Assembly (NCBI GenBank): GCA_902788205.1
Contig: CADAJJ010000014.1
Location: 1 to 53,965 of the forward strand
Length of the DNA stretch: 53,965 nucleotides
Direction: 5' to 3'
Source: RUG023 sp900315435
Lineage (GTDB): Bacteria; Spirochaetota; Spirochaetia; Sphaerochaetales; Sphaerochaetaceae
How positions within the stretch are numbered: the first letter of the stretch is position 1; every line of letters starts with the position of its first letter. The notes under the pieces were generated by a model that was given only the letters and a program-made list of their open reading frames with translations, had not been told where the DNA came from and made no database searches. This document shows, one piece after another, positions 42,729 to 52,119 of the stretch. Made by a program: the position numbers and the translations under genes.

Positions 42729-45700
42729 ATGGCAACACATATGAAGAAGAAAGGAGGCCGAAGGCGCATCACTTCGGTATGGGGAATCGCTGGATTCGCG
42801 CTGACGGCAGGTGTGGCCGCCCTCGCGTACGGGAAGTACCGCGGGGAAATCTTGCCGGACATGCTTTCCCGGATCCTGCAGGAAATCGATAGCCGTTTCG
42901 GCGTGTTCTTGCTCGGAAAGGCTTCCCTGGTGCCCCCGGTGTGTCTGCTCTTTCTGCTGTCCCTGGGCTTCTTCATACTACGCAAGCGCCGTTTCTTCAC
43001 TTTGTTCCTCTATCCCTTGTATGTCGTCATCTATCTGACCGCCAATTTCTTGGCGGGGATGGCTGCGACTCCCAGCCATGCCTGGCCGGAACCTCTCTAT
43101 GACATGTTGGCGGGGGGGATCAACAAGCCGGAGATCGCCTTCCTCGTCGTCATCCTGGTCTTGATTGCCGAGGTGTTGGTCACCATTCTCTTCTCTTTGA
43201 TCGTCTCCCCGTTGAACGCCAGATACGTCCGCAGGGCGGAGTTCCGCCAGCGGAAGGAAGCGCATGACCGCGAGCTCCAAGCAGGAGAGACCGCCGGAAA
43301 GGAGACGAAGGAGCAGACGGCCGCCGAGCAGAAGCAGAGCGCAAAGGAGGCGAGGATCGCCGCCAAGCGCCAGGCCAAGCTGGAGAAGCGGGAGGCGAAG
43401 CGTGCCGCCAAGGAGGCCCGCAAGGCGGAGAAGGCCAAACGGAAGGAAACCCCGCCTGCCGAGACAGCCCAGGAGCCGGAGAATGAAATGACGGTCACCG
43501 TCCCGGTCCAGCAGGATGATGGACATCTGCGCTTTCCGAAGGTGATGGAAGTGCCCACCATCGACAATCTGTTGAAGAAGGGCGAGCAACAACCTGCTCC
43601 CGCCAAGGGTACCTGGAATATCCCCCAGAACCAGCAGCCCCAGCCTGCCGGTCCTTCCTTGTTGGATCTGGTCAAGGACAAGGTCCAGCACGATTGCCCT
43701 GGAGAGGGCGCCCGCAACACTGCGCCATCCCAGAGTCCGAATGCCGCCGGGGAGAAGAAACAGGTTTCCGGTCTGTTGCAAGGGGCGATGGAACGGGTAG
43801 GATGGCATAAGAAGGAAAAAACGAAACCGGCCAGCTCCGCATTGCCGGGACAAGGCAAAGGCCTGCTCTATGAGGCTGTCGAGGAGAATCTTCGCAAAAA
43901 CAAGGAAATCGCCAACATGGGTTCCTCCTTCAGCAAGGTGGTCCCCGACAAGGAGAGCGACATCATGCGTCCTGTCGAGGAACAGGAGGCGGCGCTTCAG
44001 GGCAAGGCCAAGTCCGTCGCCCAGGTTGCGAAGGAAGACTCGCTTTCCAGTGTCTTTGCCGCTCCAGGTGAGAAACCCCAGCCTACCCGGATTATGACCA
44101 GTCCTATCCCGAAAGCGGCTTCGTCGGTGTCGGTGAAGGCTGAAGCGCCTCAGCCTAAGCTGGCGGGCGCTCCGCCGGCCGTCTCCACCCAGAAGGTCGC
44201 CGAGCCGGCACAGCCGCAACCAGCAGCTCCCCTTTTGGTCCCAAGCGCTCCGCAGACTGCGGCAAAGCCGATGGCCAATCCCCTGCTTGCTCATGACGTG
44301 GAGAAGGAGCCGGCAAAGGATGACGACATGCTGGATGACCTGCAGAGCATTTGCGGTGTTGGTGGGCTGGCTAGCGCCAACGCAGGCAAAAGCGCCCTGC
44401 TGAACCGCAAGCAACTGGATTATCAGACCCCGCCGGTCGATATCCTGATCGATTATCCCGCCGCAAGCCAGGAGGTGGACGAGCTTACCCGCCAGAAAGG
44501 GGACCGTCTCATCCAGACCCTCGACGAGTTCGGTGTCTCGGTGACTCCCGTGTCCATCATCAAGGGGCCGACGGTCACGATGTATGAAATCGCTCCGGCC
44601 GCTGGCGTGAGGGTCAACAAGATCATGGGTCTTGCCGACAACATCCAGCTGAGCCTGCCCGCCACCCAGGTGCGCATCGTCGCCCCGATTCCCGGTAAGA
44701 GCTGTGTCGGTGTCGAGGTGCCGAACGCGACCCGCACGACGGTCGGCTTCAAGGAAATGCTTCCCGCGCTGGACCTGAAGGACTACAAGCTTCCGATGAT
44801 TCTGGGAAGGAACCTGCTGGGAGAGCCGATCTGCTGCGATGTCTCCAAGACTCCGCACCTGCTGATTGCCGGTGCGACCGGAAGCGGCAAATCGGTCTGC
44901 GTGAACAGCCTGATTTGTTCGATCCTCTACAAGAAGAGTCCCCGAGAGGTACGCATGGTGATGGTGGACCCGAAGGTGGTCGAGCTGCAGATGTACAACG
45001 GCATCCCCCATCTGCTCACTCCGGTCATCACCGACAGCAAGAAGACGCTGAAGATACTGGATTTCTGCTTGGATGAGATGGACCGCCGTTATCGTCTGCT
45101 CGAGGGCCTGAGGACCCGCAGCATCATCGGTTACAACGAGAAGATCGCCCAAGGCGGCATTGCCAGGGAAAAGATGCCCTACATCATCGTCATCATCGAC
45201 GAGTTCGCCGATCTGATGAACACGGTGGGCAAGGAGCTTGAGCAGAAGGTTTCCCGGCTCGCGGCCATGAGCCGTGCCGTCGGCATCCACTTGGTGTTGG
45301 CCACCCAGCGTCCTTCGGTGGATGTCGTCACCGGCATCATCAAGTCCAACCTGCCCGGCCGTATCGCCTTCATGGTCAACAGCGCCGTTGACAGCCGCAT
45401 CATCCTGGAGCAGACCGGGGCGGAGAAGCTCTTGGGCAAGGGAGACATGTTGTACCTGAACCCGGCAGACCCGACTCCGCAACGTATTCAGGGTGCTTTC
45501 CTCAGCGACTCGGAGTGCGAGAAGATCGTCGACTTCGTTTCCACCCAAGGGGAGCCTGACTACATCGACGAGGCCTTCCTGGAGGATGAGCCGGACCGCG
45601 ACGCCAATATCGATGGATTTGACGAGGACATGCAAAGCGCGGCTGACGAGGAGGATCTCTACCAGCAGGCGCTTTCCATCGTCGTGGAGCGCAAGAGCGC

Positions 45701-45899
45701 CAGCGCCTCGTTCCTGCAGAGAAGGTTGCGCATCGGGTACAACCATGCCGCCCGCCTGGTGGAGCAGATGGAGGAGGAAGGAGTGGTCGGCCCGGCCAAC
45801 GGCAGCAAGCCGCGGCCGCTGCTCCGCTATCCCGGCTCCCCGTCACTCCAACAGCTGGATGCCGGAGCAGCCCCGACGGCAGACGATATCGGGCAGTGA
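42729..45899 (+). CDS. ftsK: DNA translocase FtsK/SpoIIIE
   Basis: 1056 residues. Four hydrophobic segments in the first 160 residues, a long Lys/Ala/Glu-rich coil (about 170-250) and Pro/Gln/Ala-rich linker, then the motor: alpha/beta domains with Walker A GATGSGKSV (about 715), MVDPKVVELQMYNGIPHL, IIDEFADLM and ATQRPSVDV. The C-terminal winged-helix gamma domain (about 960-1030, RLRIGYNHAARLVEQMEEEGVVGP) reads KOPS-like sequences. It pumps chromosome DNA at the division septum. A terminator follows. Confidence 0.95.
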   Translation: MATHMKKKGGRRRITSVWGIAGFALTAGVAALAYGKYRGEILPDMLSRILQEIDSRFGVFLLGKASLVPPVCLLFLLSLGFFILRKRRFFTLFLYPLYVVIYLTANFLAGMAATPSHAWPEPLYDMLAGGINKPEIAFLVVILVLIAEVLVTILFSLIVSPLNARYVRRAEFRQRKEAHDRELQAGETAGKETKEQTAAEQKQSAKEARIAAKRQAKLEKREAKRAAKEARKAEKAKRKETPPAETAQEPENEMTVTVPVQQDDGHLRFPKVMEVPTIDNLLKKGEQQPAPAKGTWNIPQNQQPQPAGPSLLDLVKDKVQHDCPGEGARNTAPSQSPNAAGEKKQVSGLLQGAMERVGWHKKEKTKPASSALPGQGKGLLYEAVEENLRKNKEIANMGSSFSKVVPDKESDIMRPVEEQEAALQGKAKSVAQVAKEDSLSSVFAAPGEKPQPTRIMTSPIPKAASSVSVKAEAPQPKLAGAPPAVSTQKVAEPAQPQPAAPLLVPSAPQTAAKPMANPLLAHDVEKEPAKDDDMLDDLQSICGVGGLASANAGKSALLNRKQLDYQTPPVDILIDYPAASQEVDELTRQKGDRLIQTLDEFGVSVTPVSIIKGPTVTMYEIAPAAGVRVNKIMGLADNIQLSLPATQVRIVAPIPGKSCVGVEVPNATRTTVGFKEMLPALDLKDYKLPMILGRNLLGEPICCDVSKTPHLLIAGATGSGKSVCVNSLICSILYKKSPREVRMVMVDPKVVELQMYNGIPHLLTPVITDSKKTLKILDFCLDEMDRRYRLLEGLRTRSIIGYNEKIAQGGIAREKMPYIIVIIDEFADLMNTVGKELEQKVSRLAAMSRAVGIHLVLATQRPSVDVVTGIIKSNLPGRIAFMVNSAVDSRIILEQTGAEKLLGKGDMLYLNPADPTPQRIQGAFLSDSECEKIVDFVSTQGEPDYIDEAFLEDEPDRDANIDGFDEDMQSAADEEDLYQQALSIVVERKSASASFLQRRLRIGYNHAARLVEQMEEEGVVGPANGSKPRPLLRYPGSPSLQQLDAGAAPTADDIGQ

Positions 45900-45906
45900 A
45901 CGGGAA

Positions 45907-45937
45907 GGTCGCTCCGCTTTCCGGAGCGGCCTTTCTT
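45907..45937 (+). terminator. Terminator after ftsK
   Basis: Stem GGTCGCTCCG (45907-45916) with CGGAGCGGCC (45922-45931), one G-U pair, 5-base loop, tail TTTCTT. Confidence 0.85.
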
Positions 45938-45978
45938 GTGTATCTTGCTAGCTAGAACATTTTGAAAAGAGGCGTGCT

Positions 45979-46809
45979 ATGAGCGCAGTTGCGAAACTGG
46001 GTGACCATGTCATCAAGAATGGCCAGTTGATTCCGAGCGACCAGGCGGTAGTGCCGGTCGCGTTGCGAGAGGTGCAGTATGGGTTCCAGACCTACGAGTC
46101 CCTCCGCGTGCTGCATGGCGAGGTCGTCCATCTTGAGGACCATTTGGAGCGTCTGCGCCATTCCTGTGACGGCATCAAGCTGGTTCCTCCCTGTTCTTAT
46201 GAGGATATCGGCGCTTGGGTCCATCTGCTGATCGAGTCGGACCATATCGGTGATGCCACCATGAAGATCCAGGTCTACGGAGGTCCAGAGGCCATGTGCT
46301 TCGTCATGGCTGCCCCGCTGCTTTCCTACCCCGAGAGGTACTATAGGGACGGGGTGAAGGCGATCACCTACCATGGAGAACGCCTGCTTCCCACCTGCAA
46401 GACCGGCAACCTTCTGCTCCAGTATATGGCTTTGGAGGAGGCGAAACGCCAAGGCGGGTTCGAGGCGATTCTCGTCGACCGCAAGGGGGACGCCTTGGAG
46501 GGTACCAGGTCGAACTTCTACGCCTTCCATGACGGGAAGCTTTTTACGGCTCCTGATGAAGAGGTGCTGGGAGGCGTGACCCGTTCACGGGTCCTGAAGG
46601 CCTGCAAAAAGCTCGGCATCGAGGTGGTGTTCCGCTCCCCCAAGGAGAGCGAGCTGGATGCAGGGTACTATGACGAGGCGTTCATCAGCGCTACCAGCAT
46701 GGCCGCCATGCCGGTCACCCAGATCAACAAGGTCCATCTTCCCGGGAACCGAAAACGTACGCTTGCCATCTGCAAGATGGTCCGTGACTGGGAATTGACC
46801 GATAACTGA
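45979..46809 (+). CDS. Class IV (branched-chain-type) aminotransferase
   Basis: 276 residues. Fold-type IV PLP enzyme: the Schiff-base Lys141 in CKTGNLLLQYMALEEAKRQG, the ILVDRKGDALEGTRSNFYAF phosphate region and the VLGGVTRSRVL block. Branched-chain transaminase, D-amino-acid transaminase and aminodeoxychorismate lyase share this fold; EGTRSNFY is closest to BCAT/DAAT-like enzymes, but the substrate is open. SD AAAGAGG. It lies between two terminators, so it is probably transcribed alone. Confidence 0.85.
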   Translation: MSAVAKLGDHVIKNGQLIPSDQAVVPVALREVQYGFQTYESLRVLHGEVVHLEDHLERLRHSCDGIKLVPPCSYEDIGAWVHLLIESDHIGDATMKIQVYGGPEAMCFVMAAPLLSYPERYYRDGVKAITYHGERLLPTCKTGNLLLQYMALEEAKRQGGFEAILVDRKGDALEGTRSNFYAFHDGKLFTAPDEEVLGGVTRSRVLKACKKLGIEVVFRSPKESELDAGYYDEAFISATSMAAMPVTQINKVHLPGNRKRTLAICKMVRDWELTDN

Positions 46810-46815
46810 GCGAAC

Positions 46816-46843
46816 AAAGGGCTTCCTTTCCGGGAGGCCCTTT
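46816..46843 (+). terminator. Terminator after the aminotransferase gene
   Basis: AAAGGGCTTCC (46816-46826) pairs with GGAGGCCCTTT (46833-46843) including a G-U pair; short T tail only, so moderate strength. Confidence 0.65.
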
Positions 46844-46937
46844 CTGTTGCCTATACACAGTTTGGTTTTTGGTATAAGCTATCAACAGCAATCCAGAGGT
46901 TAATTCAACCTTATTTCTATAGAAGGAAAAATTTTAA

Positions 46938-48566
46938 ATGAAATTTGAGGAACTCGCGCTTTCGAAACCGATTCTTGATGGCATTGCCGATCTCGGTTTC
47001 ACCGATTGCACTGAAGTCCAGTCCAAGGTCCTGCCCATTTCCCTGGCGGGCAAGGATGTGATGGTGCAGTCGAAGACGGGCAGCGGAAAGACTGCCGTCT
47101 ACCTGCTTACCATCCTGCAGGATTACGTGAAGGCCAAGGAGGAGGGGAAAAGTTCCCTTCCCAAGGCTTTGGTTGTCGCCCCGACTCGTGAGCTGGCTGT
47201 CCAGATCGAGGAGGACGCCAAGAACTTCGCCAAGCACATCGATGGCATCGTCATCGGTTGCTTCTACGGGGGCGTCGGATATGAGAAGCAGGAGGCTGTG
47301 CTGGACAAGGGGTGCGACCTGTTCGTCTGCACGCCGGGACGTATCCTGGATTTCCAGAAGTCCCACAAGATCGACTTCCGCCAGTTCGACATCTTTGTTG
47401 TCGACGAGGCCGACCGTCTGTTCGACATGGGATTCTATCCCGATATCCAGAAGATGTTCTGCCTGCTGCGAGACCAGAAGGAACGGCAGACCATGCTCTT
47501 CAGCGCCACGCTGGGCACCAAGGTGCAGAACCTTGCCTGGCAATACATGAACGAGCCGGAAGAGGTCGCCATCCATCCCGAGGAGGTCACCGTCAAGGCA
47601 ATCACCCAGGAGCTGTACCATGTCGCGAAGAGCGACAAGTTCGGTCTGTTCCTCCAGGTCCTCACCAAGGAAAAGCCGGAAAGCTGTCTGATCTTCACCA
47701 ATATGAAGAGCACCTGCATCGAGGTGGCCAAACGTCTGACCCTGAACGGGTTCCCTACCAGTTATCTGATGGGAGACATGCCGCAGAGCAAGCGGCTGCG
47801 CACGATCGACGACATGAAAGAGGGCAAGATCAAATACCTGGTCGCCACCGATGTCGCGGCCCGTGGCCTGCAGATCGATGACCTGGCGATGGTGGTGAAC
47901 TACGATATCCCGGAGGATTTCGAGAGCTACGTCCATCGTATCGGACGTACCGCCCGTGCCGGCAAGAGTGGCAAGGCGATCACGTTCGCCGATGAGGAGT
48001 ATGTCTATGGCCTTGAGGGAATCGAGGATTATATCAAGATGAAGATTCCCGTAATCTGGCCACAGGAGGGAGACCTTCCCGTGGTCGAAGACAAGACCAA
48101 GGACATGAAGTTCCGTGATCTCGTCTCTACCAAGGAATACGCCGGCCATAGCACGGACTGCGAGGAAGGATACCGCGGCCGTGGCAGAGGGGGTCGGTCT
48201 TCCAGCCGCCGTGGAGGAGACCGCTCTTCCTCCCGGAGGGGAGATAGACGCCGAAACGACGCTCCAAAGGGCGAGCGCAAGCCGAGACCTGCCGCTGGAC
48301 GTCCGCGCAAGAGCTATGCCGAAATCCAGAATATGCCGCTTGAGCAGCGCCTGGCCTACTACAAGCAGGAATACCAGGAAGAGAGCCAGACGATGAACGC
48401 CGAGCAGAAGATCCAGCCGAAGCGCCTCCCGCAGAGGGGAGAGAAGCCAAAGCAGGCCAAGAAGCCGGTGGTCATGCCGAACGCGGAGCAACCGCTTCCG
48501 CCGAAGCAGAAAAAAGGATTCTTCGCCTGGCTGTTCGGCAGGAAAAAGAAACAAGAGGGTAAATGA
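46938..48566 (+). CDS. DEAD-box RNA helicase with basic tail
   Basis: 542 residues. Q-motif region near the N-terminus, Walker A SKTGSGKT (45-52), DEAD box D156-EAD, SAT, and HRIGRTARAG in the second RecA domain. After residue 400 comes a low-complexity basic tail rich in Arg/Gly/Ser (RGRGRGGRSSSRRGG) and then Lys/Pro/Gln, which should bind RNA non-specifically. It resembles RhlE/CsdA helicases acting in ribosome assembly or mRNA decay, often cold-induced. SD AGAAGGA. The start of plsC overlaps its stop. Confidence 0.93.
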   Translation: MKFEELALSKPILDGIADLGFTDCTEVQSKVLPISLAGKDVMVQSKTGSGKTAVYLLTILQDYVKAKEEGKSSLPKALVVAPTRELAVQIEEDAKNFAKHIDGIVIGCFYGGVGYEKQEAVLDKGCDLFVCTPGRILDFQKSHKIDFRQFDIFVVDEADRLFDMGFYPDIQKMFCLLRDQKERQTMLFSATLGTKVQNLAWQYMNEPEEVAIHPEEVTVKAITQELYHVAKSDKFGLFLQVLTKEKPESCLIFTNMKSTCIEVAKRLTLNGFPTSYLMGDMPQSKRLRTIDDMKEGKIKYLVATDVAARGLQIDDLAMVVNYDIPEDFESYVHRIGRTARAGKSGKAITFADEEYVYGLEGIEDYIKMKIPVIWPQEGDLPVVEDKTKDMKFRDLVSTKEYAGHSTDCEEGYRGRGRGGRSSSRRGGDRSSSRRGDRRRNDAPKGERKPRPAAGRPRKSYAEIQNMPLEQRLAYYKQEYQEESQTMNAEQKIQPKRLPQRGEKPKQAKKPVVMPNAEQPLPPKQKKGFFAWLFGRKKKQEGK

Positions 48567-49312
48567 CCATGCTGGCAAAGCTCAGAATCTGCCTTGGGGC
48601 GGTCGTGCTCGCACCCCTGCTTGCCAGCAACGTCGTGCTGGTCTTCCTCCCCTATGCCATCCTCCGCCTTCTGGGAGGAAAGCGTGCGGCCGTCTGGTGG
48701 CGCGACCATTGGCTCAGATTCATGAGTGGCGCCTTCTTCGTGTGCCTCGGCATCTCCTACCACGTCATGGGAAGGGAGAACCTTCCTTCCGACGGGCGGA
48801 TCTGCTATATCGCCAACCACCAGAGCCTGCTCGACCTGCCCGCCATTTTCTCCGCGGTCAGGCGTGAGCCGGGTGTCATCACCAAGGTGGAGATCAAGAA
48901 GGTCCCCATCATCAATTGGTGGTGCAAGGTGCTCGACTGTGTCTTTATCGACCGCAAGAGTGTCCGTTCCTCGATCAAGGCGATCCTTGACGGAGTGGCC
49001 AATGTGGAAAAGGGCATTCCCATGCTGGTTTTCCCCGAGGGAACACGGAGCAGGACCGGCAAGGTCGCCGAATTCAAGGCAGGGAGTTTCAATCTTGCCA
49101 CGAGAAGCAAGGCGGTGATTGTCCCGATCGCCATCGAGGGTACCCGTACGTCGCTAGAGTCTCGCCGGAAGTGGCACACGCACGTCTACGTCTCGATTGG
49201 CAGGCCGGTCGACACCTCGTCGATGACTGACGAGCAACGAAAAGCAATCCATTCTCTCGTGCAGGACGAAGTCGTCGCCGAGCACGATAAGATCGAGAAA
49301 CTCCATGGCTGA
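48563..49312 (+). CDS. plsC: 1-acyl-sn-glycerol-3-phosphate acyltransferase
   Basis: 249 residues, normal for PlsC. A hydrophobic N-terminus (about 7-35) anchors it. The acyltransferase boxes are NHQSLLD (His near residue 85) and FPEGTRSRTG (about 157-166), with a third block VPIAIEG. It converts lysophosphatidate to phosphatidate in membrane lipid synthesis. The ATG overlaps the helicase stop (ATGA), and the next gene overlaps by 8 bases. Confidence 0.93.
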   Translation: MTMLAKLRICLGAVVLAPLLASNVVLVFLPYAILRLLGGKRAAVWWRDHWLRFMSGAFFVCLGISYHVMGRENLPSDGRICYIANHQSLLDLPAIFSAVRREPGVITKVEIKKVPIINWWCKVLDCVFIDRKSVRSSIKAILDGVANVEKGIPMLVFPEGTRSRTGKVAEFKAGSFNLATRSKAVIVPIAIEGTRTSLESRRKWHTHVYVSIGRPVDTSSMTDEQRKAIHSLVQDEVVAEHDKIEKLHG

Positions 49313-50723
49313 GTTGCTCGAGGTCCGTGGCCTCGGTTATTCCTACCAAAGCTACACGGGAAAACCTTCCCGTCAGGTGCTCGACCACCTCGGCCTCTCT
49401 ATTCCCACGGGACGGAAAGTGCTGGTGCTCGGTCCTTTCGACGCTGGCAAGTCCACACTGGCCCGCATTCTTTCCGGCCTGACACCCAAGTACCTTGGGG
49501 GTCCGATTACGGGATCCTTGATGCTGGATGGAAAGGATCTCTTGGCATGTGAGCCCTGGGACTTGGTCGAGGAAGTCGGCTACGTCAGCCAGAATCCCCA
49601 GGAGCAGTTCATCGCCTCCACGGTGGAGGACGAGCTTGCTTTCCCTTTGGAATCGATGGGTGTTGAACGGCAGGAGATGCGCCAGCGCGTCGACCAGGCG
49701 CTGAAGCGTTGGGGTCTTGAGAAGTATCGCAAGGTGAGCGAGTCCCAGCTTTCTGGTGGCGAGCGCAAGCGGGTGCTTGTCGCCTTGGAAGAGATGCTGG
49801 ACCCGAAGCTCTGGATTCTGGACGAGAGCTTTGATGATCTGGACCAGGACTGGAGGGAGCGGCTCGCCGACGCGATTCGGCGAAGCGGACATGCAGTACT
49901 GGTATTTGCTTCCCGGTATCTGTCCCAGTTTCCCGGGTTGTTTGATGATACGTATCTTCTGGAAGATGGCAGGTTGGTTCCCGCTGGAGAGGACCCTCGG
50001 GCCTCGTTCAGTGCCTTGTGCGGGGATGACGGGCTTGTGCCGCTCCGGCCGGTCAAGCCAGAGGGGAACATGCATGTGCTTGAGGCCCGCGATATCCGGA
50101 TCGTCCATCGACGGGTCAGTGACGAGGAGCGCCGCGTCTTTCATCTCGAGGTTCCCGAGTTCCGTCTGGAGAGCGGCCAGATCATCACCCTGGTGGGGGA
50201 GAATGGCTCGGGCAAAAGCACCTTCGCCCGCGTCGCGTGCGGACTGGATCCGTTCGAGAAGGGGACGATGACGATTGATGGCAGAAGGCTGGACAGGAAT
50301 GAGCTGAACTGCACGGTTGGGTACTTGTTCCAGAACCCGGACCTGCAGATTTTTTTGCCGACGGTCAGGGACGAGCTGTCCTGGTCGCTTGAACGTGACG
50401 CCTCGGTGGACCGCAAGGAGATTTCCGAACGGGTGGCGGAGGCCTGTTCCCTTTTCGGGTTGGATCCGGAGGATACGCCGACGACGATGAGCTATCCCCA
50501 GCGGAAGGCATTGCAGGGTGCTGTCTACTACCTGCTTGACCGACCTTTCTATATCCTTGACGAGCTGGACAATGCGCTTACCTACCGCAAGGCCCAGGAA
50601 ATCACGCGCTTGCTGGGGGGCAAGGGCAGCGGTATCCTTGTCATTTCCCACGATTCCCAGTTCGCGCGGCTTGTGGGAACGGATGGGTACCGGATTGACG
50701 GGCAAAGGATGGTGAGGGCATGA
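49305..50723 (+). CDS. Energy-coupling-factor double ATPase
   Basis: 472 residues: two ABC ATPases fused. Domain 1 has Walker A GPFDAGKST (43-51), Q-loop SQNPQEQF, signature LSGGERKR and Walker B LWILDES, but no clear switch histidine (VFASRYLSQF). Domain 2 has GENGSGKST (about 298-306), FQNPDLQ, ILDELDNALT and VISHDSQ, but MSYPQRKAL instead of LSGGQ. So each half lacks something, and probably the pair makes one or two working sites. This is the A component of an ECF vitamin/metal transporter with the next gene (T). Confidence 0.88.
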   Translation: MAELLEVRGLGYSYQSYTGKPSRQVLDHLGLSIPTGRKVLVLGPFDAGKSTLARILSGLTPKYLGGPITGSLMLDGKDLLACEPWDLVEEVGYVSQNPQEQFIASTVEDELAFPLESMGVERQEMRQRVDQALKRWGLEKYRKVSESQLSGGERKRVLVALEEMLDPKLWILDESFDDLDQDWRERLADAIRRSGHAVLVFASRYLSQFPGLFDDTYLLEDGRLVPAGEDPRASFSALCGDDGLVPLRPVKPEGNMHVLEARDIRIVHRRVSDEERRVFHLEVPEFRLESGQIITLVGENGSGKSTFARVACGLDPFEKGTMTIDGRRLDRNELNCTVGYLFQNPDLQIFLPTVRDELSWSLERDASVDRKEISERVAEACSLFGLDPEDTPTTMSYPQRKALQGAVYYLLDRPFYILDELDNALTYRKAQEITRLLGGKGSGILVISHDSQFARLVGTDGYRIDGQRMVRA

Positions 50724-51478
50724 CAAGCGACACGTTCATCGCAGGCCGTGGCCCGCTCTACCGGATCGATCCCCGGGCCAAGGTGCTTTTCCTGGTTGCG
50801 ATGACCATATGGTTCTTCCTGCCGGTCACCCTTGGTTCGTTGTGGGTGGTTGTCGGGATTCTGTTTGTGGTGATGGTGGGATCTGTCGGGGTGAAGTACA
50901 GCCGGCGAGTGCTTGCATCGATTTCCGCCATGTTGCTCTTCATGGTGCTTTTCATGCCCTTCTCGCAACGGACCGGGGAGGGCTGTCTGTCCATCAGGGG
51001 CTGGACTGTGGTCACTTGGGCGGGGCTGTGGCAGACGCTGTTGCTGATGGGGCGCTTCATGGGAATCACCTTCACCTGCACGTTGCTGTTCGCCACTACG
51101 AAGATGCACGATATCACCTTGGTCCTCCTATCCTGGCATCTGCCCTACAAGGTAGCCTTGGTGGTCACCCTTGCGTTCACCTACATTCCCTTCATCGGCG
51201 ACAGTTTCAAGGAAATCCAGGAGAGCCACAAGCTCCGCCGTCCGAATGTCTGTAGCGGCAAGAGCCATCTGAAGGACATGCTCCCCACCTTGACCAGCGC
51301 GCTCGTTGTATCTCTTCGTTCCATTCCTTTCCTGGCCATGAGTCTTGAGCAACGGGGGTATGGCAGGCGGGGAAGAAGGACCCGGTACCATGATTTCTCC
51401 CAATACCGCCATGGTGTCCTGAGCTGTGTTCTGGTGGTGACCGGGGTGATTGTCCTGTTTCTCGTCTGCCGAATGTGA
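50720..51478 (+). CDS. ecfT: Energy-coupling-factor transmembrane protein
   Basis: 252 residues with about six membrane helices. The coupling helices contain the family motifs: MSLEQRGYGRRGRR near residues 210-223 and an ESHKLRR segment that contact the ATPases. It is the T component shared by ECF transporters. It overlaps the ATPase by 4 bases. The S component 60 bases downstream may be its specific or one of several partners. Confidence 0.88.
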   Translation: MTSDTFIAGRGPLYRIDPRAKVLFLVAMTIWFFLPVTLGSLWVVVGILFVVMVGSVGVKYSRRVLASISAMLLFMVLFMPFSQRTGEGCLSIRGWTVVTWAGLWQTLLLMGRFMGITFTCTLLFATTKMHDITLVLLSWHLPYKVALVVTLAFTYIPFIGDSFKEIQESHKLRRPNVCSGKSHLKDMLPTLTSALVVSLRSIPFLAMSLEQRGYGRRGRRTRYHDFSQYRHGVLSCVLVVTGVIVLFLVCRM

Positions 51479-51490
51479 ACCAATCGTGTA

Positions 51491-51496
51491 TTGACA
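51491..51496 (+). promoter_or_regulatory. -35-like TTGACA before the S-component gene
   Basis: A consensus TTGACA, but the -10 16 bases later (TTACTG) is poor. The gene has SD AGAGGG. Weak promoter call. Confidence 0.3.
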
Positions 51497-51538
51497 CTTT
51501 TCCTTTAAGAGGTTACTGCAGACTGCAAGAGGGCTTGT

Positions 51539-52060
51539 ATGATGGAAACGAAGAAAAAGAGTAGTGCTTTGCAAGTCGCCGTCATTGCTATCTTGACGGC
51601 TGTTGTCGTCGTCTTCACCATGGTGGTGAAAATTCCCACCGCGCGTGGCTATTTGAATCTAAGCGATGTGGCAATCCTCTTCATCGCCCTTACCTTCGGT
51701 CCTTGGACCGCGTTCCTGACCGCTGGTCTGGGCGCAGCTCTTGCCGACCTGCTTTCCGGCTATGCCCAGTGGGCTCCTGTTTCGTTTGTCTGCCATGGGT
51801 TTGAGGGCTTGTTCGTCGCCCTGATCATCCGTGGCGACACCTCGAGCTGGCTCCGCAAGATTTTCGCCTATCTTGCCGCTGTCGTGATGGTGGTGGGTGG
51901 GTATTTCCTGCTTTCCGGCCTGTTTATCGCAGGCTTTGGCGTCGCGGCCGCCGAGATTCCGGGCAACTTCGGGCAGGTGACCGTAGGATTCCTGCTCGGT
52001 CTTGCAGTCTCCTTGGCTGTCGCCAAGGCGTATCCTCCGGTTCGCTCGCTTTCCTGGTAA
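51539..52060 (+). CDS. ECF transporter substrate-binding (S) component
   Basis: 173 residues, six hydrophobic helices, the size of S components. The segment PTARGYLNLSDVAILFIALTFGPWTAFLTAGLGAALADLLSGYAQWAPVSFVCHGFEGL has the G-Y-x-N-L-x-D and LADLLSGY features of the HmpT/ThiW-like group. A pyrimidine, thiamine-related or other vitamin substrate is possible; no riboswitch was seen that would decide it. It stands next to ecfA/ecfT and upstream of guaA. Confidence 0.8.
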   Translation: MMETKKKSSALQVAVIAILTAVVVVFTMVVKIPTARGYLNLSDVAILFIALTFGPWTAFLTAGLGAALADLLSGYAQWAPVSFVCHGFEGLFVALIIRGDTSSWLRKIFAYLAAVVMVVGGYFLLSGLFIAGFGVAAAEIPGNFGQVTVGFLLGLAVSLAVAKAYPPVRSLSW

Positions 52061-52119
52061 GGAGAATCCTGTACAGAACCGGTGCTTTTTGGTAGGATTC
52101 CATCCATTGGAGGAAATCG

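Noticed and set aside
42978..45746. A 922-codon open frame opposite ftsK
   Set aside because: Same cause; low-complexity Leu/Arg/Gly sequence with no motif, and ftsK is intact on the other strand.
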